A stretch of 64,000 bases of DNA from contig NZ_JACCBY010000001.1 of assembly GCF_013409985.1 (NCBI RefSeq), positions 496,001-560,000 of the forward strand. The letters are read 5' to 3'. Shown one piece after another: positions 1 through 6,188 of the stretch; within the stretch, counting starts at the first letter, position 1; each line of letters opens with the position of its first letter. The notes beneath the pieces are model-generated. The model did no database searches. It had not been told where the DNA came from and saw only the letters and a program-made list of their open reading frames with translations. The position numbers and the translations under genes are program-made. This DNA is from Sphingomonas melonis. GTDB lineage: Bacteria > Pseudomonadota > Alphaproteobacteria > Sphingomonadales > Sphingomonadaceae.

Positions 1-1
1 G

Positions 2-76
2 ACGCTCTCCCCCCGCGCCAGCGAGGCGATGCACGCCTATATGATCGCGCTGCGGAAGATCGAGGCGGCGGGGTGA
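2..76 (+). CDS. 3' end of a host gene (unidentified)
   Basis: Only the last 24 codons are in the window, ending in TGA at 74-76; the tail reads ...EAMHAYMIALRKIEAAG. The frame is open from base 2. It lies upstream of the tRNA fragment and is the host gene at the left prophage junction. The fragment is too short to name a family. Confidence 0.5.
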   Translation, partial: TLSPRASEAMHAYMIALRKIEAAG

Positions 77-81
77 TCCTC

Positions 82-134
82 CCCCCTTGCGGATCGCCGT
101 CAGCTTTGGCAGGGCAGGCGAACCCGCAAGGGGG
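82..134. repeat. Inverted repeat before the tRNA-Val 5' half
   Basis: CCCCCTTGCGG (82-92) pairs with CCGCAAGGGGG (124-134), an 11-bp stem with a 31-base loop whose right arm covers the first three bases of the tRNA sequence. There is no T-run, so it is not a clear terminator. It lies on the host side, where the native tRNA promoter should be. Confidence 0.35.
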
Positions 135-174
135 CGATTAGCTCAGTTGGTAGAGCGTCTCGTTTACACCGAGA
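132..174 (+). repeat. attL: truncated tRNA-Val 5' half
   Basis: These 43 bases are identical to the first 43 bases of the intact tRNA-Val at 44098, ending exactly at the 3' strand of the anticodon stem, then diverge into phage DNA. The copy lacks the variable loop, T arm, 3' acceptor strand and CCA, so it cannot give a functional tRNA. It keeps the native host upstream DNA, so any tRNA promoter here would now read into the phage genes that start at 234. Confidence 0.93.
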
Positions 175-233
175 GATCAGCCCCAAGATACACGGTTCTA
201 AGCCACTTTGCTTCGCGAACGGAGTGGCAACAG

Positions 234-530
234 ATGCAGAACAATCCCGAATTTGCGGTCCATCCGCGGACCATTAATCAGACGGTCGTATTGACCGATG
301 TTTACCCAAAGCTACGTGTGCCAGTGCCTGACGACGGCGAGTGGCTGGACTTCTTCATCGCTGACACCACGGCGCGCTATTCGCTGTACTGGCGCTTGAA
401 CGATGGTTCGCGCGTCGATCCCGACACCGTAGAGTTCGGTCTGATATCGAGCCACAAGAGCATGCAGAGGGCGCAGTCGAAAGCCGCTTGGCTTATCCAT
501 TCGCAGCTTATGTTGGGGCTAGCAGCATGA
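234..530 (+). CDS. Small orphan phage protein (98 aa)
   Basis: First gene of the left-end operon. The frame is open back through the tRNA fragment to 87, but the ATG at 234 has GGAG at 221-224 and is the credible start. The protein is soluble, with no motif I recognise. A small inverted repeat (202-207 with 223-228) overlaps the ribosome-binding site and could hide it in RNA. The stop overlaps the next start. Confidence 0.65.
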   Translation: MQNNPEFAVHPRTINQTVVLTDVYPKLRVPVPDDGEWLDFFIADTTARYSLYWRLNDGSRVDPDTVEFGLISSHKSMQRAQSKAAWLIHSQLMLGLAA

Positions 531-871
531 GCGGCGTCTGCGCAACATGCGGCTTTCCTTGGGGGATAGATGCCATTCGGCATTCGGACATGTGCGACGG
601 TCGCCGCCTTGCCATCGCTGATGACGCGGTCGCCGAGATGCTGACGCAAACTGACGAGCAAATTCTTGCCTCCTCCACGCCAGAGGAAATCGATGCCGCC
701 TGTAAGCTGCACGGCTCAATCATGGCCACCAGTGAACGCATGTCTGTCATCGCCTTTCTCCGCAACGGCGGCCAGACGATTAGGGGGCAGTGGTTCGCGT
801 GGGACATGGAGATGCGTGGCTACGCCAAAAGCTTCGCAGACATGATCGAGCGGGAGGACCACAACCAATGA
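527..871 (+). CDS. Small phage protein with CxxC-H-C zinc-knuckle-like N-terminus
   Basis: The 114-aa protein starts at an ATGA overlap with the previous stop. Cys5, Cys8, His19 and Cys23 near the N-terminus could bind a metal; the rest is helical and acidic. A longer frame from 488 would overlap the upstream gene and is not needed. The ATGA coupling ties it to the left-end operon. Function unknown. Confidence 0.65.
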   Translation: MSGVCATCGFPWGIDAIRHSDMCDGRRLAIADDAVAEMLTQTDEQILASSTPEEIDAACKLHGSIMATSERMSVIAFLRNGGQTIRGQWFAWDMEMRGYAKSFADMIEREDHNQ

Positions 872-1035
872 CGCAGGAAGTCGCGCCCACGCTCTACGCC
901 GCTTTGGTCGAGGCAAAGAAGGCCTTGTGGATGGAGCACCGCCACATGTGGAACCTCGAAGACTTCAACAATTTCGCCGTCGTGCAGCAGATTAATGCTG
1001 CCCTGACGCGCGCCGATGGAAAGGTCCGTCCATGA
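868..1035 (+). CDS. Small orphan phage protein (55 aa)
   Basis: Starts MTQEVAPTLYAALVEAKKAL at an ATGA overlap. It is mostly helical with no signal peptide or membrane segment. The longer upstream frame from 790 overlaps the preceding gene and is rejected in favour of the coupled start. Function unknown. Confidence 0.6.
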   Translation: MTQEVAPTLYAALVEAKKALWMEHRHMWNLEDFNNFAVVQQINAALTRADGKVRP

Positions 1036-1340
1036 GCGACAATATGCCTGTAGCGTGTCCGAACGTTCGCACGGAATGGGACATGGCTCTGTCCGCTATC
1101 GCAGCCGGCAACGCTGCTACGCTCGACGTTGCTGAGGCAATGCGCGGTGACATGCCGATCGGAGACAACCTCCGCCATCGCGAGACGGCTTACCAGATGG
1201 CCGACGCGCTCCGCTCGGTTCTCGCGCTGCTGCATGGCGCACCGCCTGAATATGAGAACCTCGACCAGCGAGGGCAGTACGATGACGGCTGCCGGCTGCT
1301 CGTCGCGGTTCAAGAATACCTTGAGGGGTGGGAAGCATGA
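1032..1340 (+). CDS. Small orphan phage protein (102 aa)
   Basis: Starts at an ATGA overlap with the preceding stop. The protein is helical and rich in Ala, Asp and Glu, with no transmembrane segment or recognisable motif. It is part of the translationally coupled left-end operon. Confidence 0.6.
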   Translation: MSDNMPVACPNVRTEWDMALSAIAAGNAATLDVAEAMRGDMPIGDNLRHRETAYQMADALRSVLALLHGAPPEYENLDQRGQYDDGCRLLVAVQEYLEGWEA

Positions 1341-1645
1341 CGGCCGATGAGATCAAGAGCATCATTCGCACATGGCTTGACGCTGACGATGCAACCCATT
1401 GGGGCGCATTTGAACAAGCGCTTGATGCGGCTACATCCGGCGAAACAGAGCGCTCGCTGATCGTATCAATGTTGCGATCAGACGCGAAAACGATGCGTGA
1501 GAACGCGAACGCATACAGCGAAGAAGCGCCATCTGACGCCCGCGCTCTGCATGAGGTGGCTGCTACTCTAGCTTTCAAAGCTGCGCAGATAGAGCGCGGC
1601 GATCATTATTTGCAGCTTCTAGATCAGCATAGGGAGGCGCTGTGA
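1337..1645 (+). CDS. Small orphan acidic phage protein (102 aa)
   Basis: The start at 1337 overlaps the previous TGA (ATGA); three extra codons upstream are possible. It is helical and soluble with no motif recognised. Base composition is lower in GC than the late genes, which is common in phage accessory DNA. Confidence 0.6.
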   Translation: MTADEIKSIIRTWLDADDATHWGAFEQALDAATSGETERSLIVSMLRSDAKTMRENANAYSEEAPSDARALHEVAATLAFKAAQIERGDHYLQLLDQHREAL

Positions 1646-1827
1646 TGTCTATCCATAATCTACGACTAGACGAAATTCAGCAGGCACTTTTTGACGCGCA
1701 ATCTGTAGAGTCTCTGATTGCGCCAGACGAAATGCCTGATCTACCTATGGCAGTGGCTACTCAAAGGCATGTTGTTAGCTTCCTGCAACGGCTGTGGGAC
1801 GCCAAGCTTGCCGACGTTGTAAAGTGA
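1645..1827 (+). CDS. Small orphan phage protein (60 aa)
   Basis: The start is either the GTG at 1642 (GTGA overlap with the preceding stop) or the ATG at 1645, both behind GGGAGG. It is a short helical protein containing DAQSVESLIAPDEMPDLP. No family recognised. The stretch is visibly AT-richer than its neighbours, which may indicate separate acquisition. Confidence 0.55.
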   Translation: MSIHNLRLDEIQQALFDAQSVESLIAPDEMPDLPMAVATQRHVVSFLQRLWDAKLADVVK

Positions 1828-1834
1828 TCGCGCC

Positions 1835-1933
1835 ATGAAGCGCCCCCTTTGGCAGATCATAGCGCTTATACCGCTGTGGCTGATCTACGCCCCGGCACGG
1901 GCATACGTCACATTCATGGATAGGAACCTGTGA
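1835..1933 (+). CDS. Very small membrane protein (32 aa)
   Basis: The ATG at 1835 gives a 32-aa peptide beginning MKRPLWQIIALIPLWLIYAP: one hydrophobic segment (residues 5-19) after a basic N-terminus, so likely a single-pass inner-membrane peptide or an uncleaved signal. It sits 7 bases after the previous gene and its TGA overlaps the next ATG (TGATG), so spacing supports a real gene. Confidence 0.5.
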   Translation: MKRPLWQIIALIPLWLIYAPARAYVTFMDRNL

Positions 1934-2313
1934 TGAGCAACGACATCACCAACCGCGCGGGCGACTTCGAGAAGGCATACTTCGAGCGCGGCATGTTCGC
2001 GGCATATGCATGGATGGTGACGCGAAAGCGCGGCGAGCAGCTATCGGATGCTGTGGTGGAAGATGCGTGGGAGCACCGCGACGAGGGTATGGGGCCAACC
2101 GAATGCCTCCCAACCCGCCCTGTTATCGCGGCGGTAGGCCATCCACTCGACGGCGCGACTTTACAAGAAGTGTTCGATTACGCTGCCCGTCGCCTTGCTG
2201 ATGCGTCTGCCGACGCAGGCGAGCCGCGAGAATTGCGCTTGGCGGTCGACCGCTTTGATGAAGCGTACATGTGGATGGTCGCGGCCACCCCCCAGGAGCC
2301 TCCCCATGCATAA
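1933..2313 (+). CDS. Small orphan phage protein (126 aa)
   Basis: The start at 1933 overlaps the previous stop. The protein has a pattern common in phage accessory operons (ANxxxAYMWMVAA-like C-terminus) but no domain I can name. It is soluble and acidic, and overlaps the next gene by 8 bases. Confidence 0.6.
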   Translation: MSNDITNRAGDFEKAYFERGMFAAYAWMVTRKRGEQLSDAVVEDAWEHRDEGMGPTECLPTRPVIAAVGHPLDGATLQEVFDYAARRLADASADAGEPRELRLAVDRFDEAYMWMVAATPQEPPHA

Positions 2314-2578
2314 CCTGATCGCGAGGATAGAGGCCGGCACCGGGCCAGACCGTCACCTCGATATGGAGATCCACGACGTGCTCTGCGACGGCTTCGACAT
2401 GATGCCGGACGCTACCGAGGCGGACATCGCTGAGCTGCTGCCTGATGACGCCGACGCCGCGGCCGTCATGGAAGCGTGCGGTGGGTTCGCCATCATGACG
2501 GTGCCGGAATACACCCTTGATCGCGCGGCTGCTGTTGCCAAGCTGCGGTCGTTTCAGGAGCCTCCCCATGCAGGATGA
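2306..2578 (+). CDS. Small orphan acidic phage protein (90 aa)
   Basis: Starts at the ATG at 2306 behind AGGAG (2294-2298). It is very acidic with runs of Asp, Ala and Glu (ADIAELLPDDADAAAVMEAC). The 18-base leader CAGGAGCCTCCCCATGCA is repeated exactly at the next gene start, suggesting a duplicated translation-start cassette. Confidence 0.6.
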   Translation: MHNLIARIEAGTGPDRHLDMEIHDVLCDGFDMMPDATEADIAELLPDDADAAAVMEACGGFAIMTVPEYTLDRAAAVAKLRSFQEPPHAG

Positions 2579-2882
2579 TCTGATAGCGGTGACGCAGGCT
2601 GATCATGCCGCGACCAAGGCAGCAATTCGCGAGATGCTGCAAGAGATGTGCGAAGCATGCGTCGAGGAGTTCGATTACGGTGCGATCGTGCGGGCGATGG
2701 CAGCCCACCGCCAGCAAGCCGAGGACGCGATGCGGGAGCGGTGTGCAAGGATCTGCGAGGAATTCCCCTTGGCCGAGGATCATCCAGACGCGGGCGTTTT
2801 AGGATGTCGCGATATGGAAATCGCCACCGCCATCCGCGCCACCCCACCCAAGCCCGACCGGCTGAACGGGGAGGAGGTGTGA
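2568..2882 (+). CDS. Small orphan phage protein (104 aa)
   Basis: The ATG at 2568 is preceded by the same CAGGAGCCTCCCC leader as the gene before it. It is helical with several Cys (EMCEACVEEF; RERCARICEEFP), possibly metal-binding. Overlaps the preceding gene by 11 bases. No family recognised. Confidence 0.6.
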   Translation: MQDDLIAVTQADHAATKAAIREMLQEMCEACVEEFDYGAIVRAMAAHRQQAEDAMRERCARICEEFPLAEDHPDAGVLGCRDMEIATAIRATPPKPDRLNGEEV

Positions 2883-3310
2883 TGAGTGATATAAAGCCCG
2901 TGCCAGATGAGTATGGCTACATACTCTCGCCGATCACTGACGGGACACGATTTAGCGACATGGTCGAGCGGGCTCAGGAAAACGGCACCTTGCAGAAAGT
3001 TGGAACATATCCGCCAACCTTGTGGGGTCCAGACGGTAGCTTAGCGCGCTTTACCCGCGCGGCAAAAGGCATCCACAATGCAGCAGAAAAAGTGAGAGCG
3101 ATGCGCATGAACCAGACCGACCAAGAGGTAGAAGCTGTTGCGCAGGCTATCTACGGAGGCGATAAAGCCGACTGGCTGGCGCTGCCGAATACAAAGGTAG
3201 AGCGACGGGCTGCCGGCTATGAGAGCGCCTTCACGCGAGACGACTTCCGCGACGATGCCCGCGCCGCCATCCTGCGGCTCGATCAGGTGCGCGAGGGGAG
3301 GGGGAAGTGA
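2882..3310 (+). CDS. Orphan phage protein (142 aa)
   Basis: The start at 2882 overlaps the previous TGA by one base. The N-terminal half (DEYGYILSPITDGTRFSDMV) and the C-terminal half (helical, NQTDQEVEAVAQAIYGGDKA) look like separate segments joined by a linker. The C-terminal part resembles short phage accessory proteins of unknown role. No catalytic motif seen. Confidence 0.6.
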   Translation: MSDIKPVPDEYGYILSPITDGTRFSDMVERAQENGTLQKVGTYPPTLWGPDGSLARFTRAAKGIHNAAEKVRAMRMNQTDQEVEAVAQAIYGGDKADWLALPNTKVERRAAGYESAFTRDDFRDDARAAILRLDQVREGRGK

Positions 3311-3357
3311 GCGCGGAAATGCTGTGCGAATCGTGAAAGCAGGCATAGCGTAGCCCG

Positions 3358-3735
3358 ATGGACACGATCGAACGGGCAGCCCGAGCTTACGCTGAGTGGG
3401 AACTTGGGTTGGAAGGCGAGGCAGCCAAGGATGACATTCGCTTCGGAAAGGACAGCGCCGAGTCGAAGCGCGCCGAGGTGGAACGGCTTTGGCCCTCAAA
3501 GATCGTGCAAACTCGGCAGTTGCTTGAGGCAGGAGAGACCGGTGACGCCCCCCGCATTGAGGGTGGCAGTCGAGGTGATCTGCTCAACCATATCCGCGAC
3601 AAGGTGTTTCCCAGCCGGCGCGCTCTAAATGACGATGCACTCCTCGCCGCCTACCAGGCCACAGACGGGGAGCCGAGCAATCTAGAGGCGGCCGCCCTGC
3701 TAGCCGAGATCAGACGCCGCAATCTGGACATCTGA
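3358..3735 (+). CDS. Orphan phage protein (125 aa), last gene of the left operon
   Basis: Starts MDTIERAARAYAEWELGLEG, 47 bases after the previous gene. It is a charged helical protein with no membrane segment or motif recognised. It ends back-to-back with the minus-strand gene at 3736, so two operons converge here with no spacer and no obvious terminator hairpin. Confidence 0.6.
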   Translation: MDTIERAARAYAEWELGLEGEAAKDDIRFGKDSAESKRAEVERLWPSKIVQTRQLLEAGETGDAPRIEGGSRGDLLNHIRDKVFPSRRALNDDALLAAYQATDGEPSNLEAAALLAEIRRRNLDI

Positions 3736-4008
3736 TCACGACTGATACCGCGGCTTCCACCCCCGCTTTTCCAGCTGCAACCGTATGCCGTTGAGCGAGG
3801 CCGTCATCGTCTGAGCCCGGCCAATCTCATGCTCGTTGGTGACGCCGCCCCAGAAACCCTCCAGCGGCCATTTCTCGGGGCAGTGGGGCAGTAGGACTCT
3901 CAGCGCAAGGCGTACGCTGGTGAGGCTTTCCGGCGGCTTCTTCATCAGCGAGGCTTCTTCCAGCACCTTCAGGGCTAGTTCGATTACGGTTTGCTCGCGG
4001 GGGGTCAT
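3736..4008 (-). CDS. Small orphan phage protein (90 aa)
   Basis: Starts MTPREQTVIELALKVLEEAS at 4008. The frame stays open upstream to 4290, but that part is Cys/Arg/Trp-rich and looks non-coding. No strong ribosome-binding site is visible. It is the leftmost minus-strand gene, after the lysis cassette in transcription order. Function unknown. Confidence 0.5.
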   Translation of the reverse strand: MTPREQTVIELALKVLEEASLMKKPPESLTSVRLALRVLLPHCPEKWPLEGFWGGVTNEHEIGRAQTMTASLNGIRLQLEKRGWKPRYQS

Positions 4009-4332
4009 GGGGCGCGGATAGCGCGATAGATGCCGGGCTTCCACCGACTGCCAGCGGATCGGATCGGACCATCGCCCAAGACCACCGCTGTCTGACGATC
4101 GGCAACGCGACCTCTCGCCAACCTGATGCCATGCTTGAGCCGCTAGCAGAGCAGGGACTTCGTTGCTGCGGCAGGAGGCCTTACCACCCGGTCTAGCGCG
4201 GATCGCGCCGCCCGTGTCGAAACGGGTGCCTTCCCTGAGTATCCGGTCACGTCTCAAATGAGCGCCACAGCACCACGTATATAGCACCACCGGAACGCGA
4301 GGTGAATCTGGAAAGTTCGTGCTTTCGGGTAT
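4009..4332. other. Intergenic stretch without a convincing gene
   Basis: About 320 bases between the minus-strand orphan and the lysis cassette. Open frames exist but have poor codon character. I looked for a tRNA because of a CCCGT/ACGGG hairpin near 4210; loop size and acceptor stem do not fit. No late-element copy is seen here. Confidence 0.4.
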
Positions 4333-4575
4333 TTACGTCAGCGGCGCGGCCGGGTCGATCTCGTTGCTGAGCTTCTTCACGCGGTGCCCGGCAAACTGAG
4401 CATGTCGCGGACCCCAGCCGATCACGTCCCCAACCGTCGGTGCCACATCCTCCCGCGGCGTGTAGAACTGCAACCGCTCGCCGCTGTCACGATCCACGGT
4501 GATCAGCCGGGCGGGCCGGTTCGTGTTCGGGACCGACGCGAGGTCGACCGCGATGACCCGTCCGGTGCCGCTCAC
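4333..4575 (-). CDS. Small orphan protein downstream of lysis genes (80 aa)
   Basis: GTG start at 4575 overlapping the previous TGA (GTGA). It contains RLITVDRDSGERLQFYTPRE and looks like a small beta-rich domain. There is no membrane segment. Coupled to the lysis cassette. Function unknown. Confidence 0.6.
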   Translation of the reverse strand: MSGTGRVIAVDLASVPNTNRPARLITVDRDSGERLQFYTPREDVAPTVGDVIGWGPRHAQFAGHRVKKLSNEIDPAAPLT

Positions 4576-4934
4576 TTGAGGCCGAGCGACCTCAGGATGC
4601 TGAGCGCGATCGACAGCAGCGAGGTCTGCTTGAACTGCGCGACGACCTCCTCGACCACCATGCCGGCGAACTGCTCGACATCGTTGACGACCGCAGTGCC
4701 GCCCTTTCTCGCTTCAGCGATGATCACCGGCACGATTGCGGCAATGACGTGGGCCTTCTTCTCGCTGCCCGAAAGGGTCGTGTTCTCGATCGCCGCGACA
4801 GCCGAGTGCGCCGCATTGCCGATCGGATTACCGCGCTGAGCTGCGGCCGCGACGGCTTGGGTGAGGATGGTGGAGGCAACAGCGACCGCAGTCTTGCCGG
4901 TCACGGCCTTCCAGATGGTGTCGAGGATCTTCAT
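4572..4934 (-). CDS. Lysis-cassette protein, possibly holin-like (120 aa)
   Basis: The N-terminus is a mild amphipathic/hydrophobic helix (KAVTGKTAVAVASTILTQAV), followed by a helical region (SGSEKKAHVIAAIVPVIIAE) and a hydrophobic C-terminus. The pattern recalls LLH-type phage holins, but this is inference from layout and position after a two-helix membrane protein and the endolysin. It overlaps both neighbours by 4 bases. Confidence 0.5.
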   Translation of the reverse strand: MKILDTIWKAVTGKTAVAVASTILTQAVAAAAQRGNPIGNAAHSAVAAIENTTLSGSEKKAHVIAAIVPVIIAEARKGGTAVVNDVEQFAGMVVEEVVAQFKQTSLLSIALSILRSLGLK

Positions 4935-5233
4935 GGCTTCTGCTCCGTGACGCTGAGTGGATCATTGGGGGTGCCGGCCGGGGTCTCAGCATGCCGCTCC
5001 ACGATCGCGGCGTTGCGGTCAGCGATCTCGCCTCCGCCCTTGGTGGCGCTGTAGGCCCACGACACGACGCCATTGACGAAGCCGGTGCCGATGATCAGCG
5101 TGGCGATCGTCTTGAAGAATTCATCCTGTCGAAGGTCCGGAAACACGGCGAGCATCCACAGCACCATGACGGTCAGGACGAACACGCCGATGCCGATCCA
5201 GCCGCGGGCGTCGGGCATATGGAGGCGGCTCAC
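4931..5233 (-). CDS. Candidate holin with two membrane helices (100 aa)
   Basis: Two hydrophobic segments (residues about 12-31 and 39-60) followed by a charged tail, directly downstream of the lysozyme with a GTGA overlap. Size, topology and position match a class II holin, which would make the membrane lesions that release the lysozyme. A start at Met6 is also possible. I cannot assign a named holin family. Confidence 0.6.
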   Translation of the reverse strand: MSRLHMPDARGWIGIGVFVLTVMVLWMLAVFPDLRQDEFFKTIATLIIGTGFVNGVVSWAYSATKGGGEIADRNAAIVERHAETPAGTPNDPLSVTEQKP

Positions 5234-5679
5234 GACGCCATCCCCCGGTACATCCGAGCCTCAGCCTCGCGACGACGGGTCAGGCCCGGCATGACGCGCC
5301 CCGCCGCCCGGTTCCAGGCGACGAACTGACGGGCAGCGCCATCATAGTCGCCGGCGTTGTGCTTCTTCACCAGCGTCGATCGCGCGAACGCAGACGCGCC
5401 GATGTTGAACGCGAGGCTGACCATGGCGTCGAACTGCGCCTGCGTGGTCACCGGCGCCGCGGCGTTCACGGCTGCCTCGAACTTGGCTAGATCCGCGATC
5501 AGGTAGGCAGCCGACTGCGCCTCGGTGATCGTCATGCCGCGCTTCACCTCGGGGCCAGTGTGGCCAACACCGATCGTCCACGGGTCGCCGCCTGTTGCCG
5601 GATCGGGGTACGCGGTGAGCCGGTCGCCCTCGAAACCGCGGATGGCCTTGCGCCCGGCCGGGCTGGTGGTGCGTTTCAC
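5230..5679 (-). CDS. Endolysin, GH24 lysozyme
   Basis: A 149-aa T4/P22-type muramidase that cuts the MurNAc-GlcNAc bond of peptidoglycan during host lysis. The GH24 catalytic triad is visible as Glu17 (GFEG), Asp26 (YPDPATGGDPW) and Thr35 (WTIGVGHT), and the C-terminal RRREAEARMY motif is typical. There is no signal peptide or N-terminal anchor, so it should need the neighbouring holin to reach the wall. It overlaps the genes on both sides by 4 bases, forming a compact lysis cassette. Confidence 0.92.
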   Translation of the reverse strand: MKRTTSPAGRKAIRGFEGDRLTAYPDPATGGDPWTIGVGHTGPEVKRGMTITEAQSAAYLIADLAKFEAAVNAAAPVTTQAQFDAMVSLAFNIGASAFARSTLVKKHNAGDYDGAARQFVAWNRAAGRVMPGLTRRREAEARMYRGMAS

Positions 5680-6188
5680 TCTCCGGTCCCTCTAATGCTA
5701 GCGATCTTCCGCATCCCGCTGCCGATGCCGAGGTCATCCGAGGCAGCCTGAGCCAGCAGCCGCTTCACCAGGCCGATCTCCTTGGCCTCGGGCATCTCGC
5801 GCTCGACCAAGCCGAGCAGCACCTCACAGGCCGTCAGCGCGGTTTGCAGCTTGGCGTCTGACCGGGTGGCGTGCTCGCTGGCTGCGGTGGCATCCCTCCG
5901 CGCTGTCTCGACCAAGCCTTCCAGCTTCTCGATGCGGTTGTTTTGGGCGTCGCTAGCGGCCTTGTGGTCGACCTTGAGCACGGCGATCTCGTCGCGCAGC
6001 CGCTCGAAGTCGGCCGCCCGCCCGTCGCTTTCGTTCTTCTTCCATGGGCCCCATTGCTTGATGATGGCCAGTACGATGCCGCCGATCGTGGTAACGCATA
6101 GCGCCACCAGCGTCCAAATACCGGTGTTGATGCTTTCGCCGCTTGCCGTCTTCACAGCAGCTTGTGCGAGGGCGCCCGCAGCGGTCAT
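5676..6188 (-). CDS. Membrane-anchored coiled-coil lysis protein (spanin-like)
   Basis: One transmembrane segment (about residues 24-43) followed by a long charged helical region with heptad character (DFERLRDEIAVLKVDHKAA). This is the architecture of an inner-membrane spanin or of a lysis-associated membrane protein. It lies between the tailspike and the lysozyme, overlapping both by 4 bases. No matching outer-membrane lipoprotein gene was seen nested in it, so the spanin call is tentative. Confidence 0.55.
   Translation of the reverse strand: MTAAGALAQAAVKTASGESINTGIWTLVALCVTTIGGIVLAIIKQWGPWKKNESDGRAADFERLRDEIAVLKVDHKAASDAQNNRIEKLEGLVETARRDATAASEHATRSDAKLQTALTACEVLLGLVEREMPEAKEIGLVKRLLAQAASDDLGIGSGMRKIASIRGTGE

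Noticed and set aside
87..233. N-terminal extension of the first phage gene through the attL tRNA fragment
   Set aside because: It would translate the tRNA sequence; the ATG at 234 has a proper ribosome-binding site.
4180..4300. tRNA-like arms between the lysis genes and the 3736 gene
   Set aside because: A CCCGT/ACGGG hairpin is present but loop size, acceptor stem and anticodon arm do not form a tRNA.
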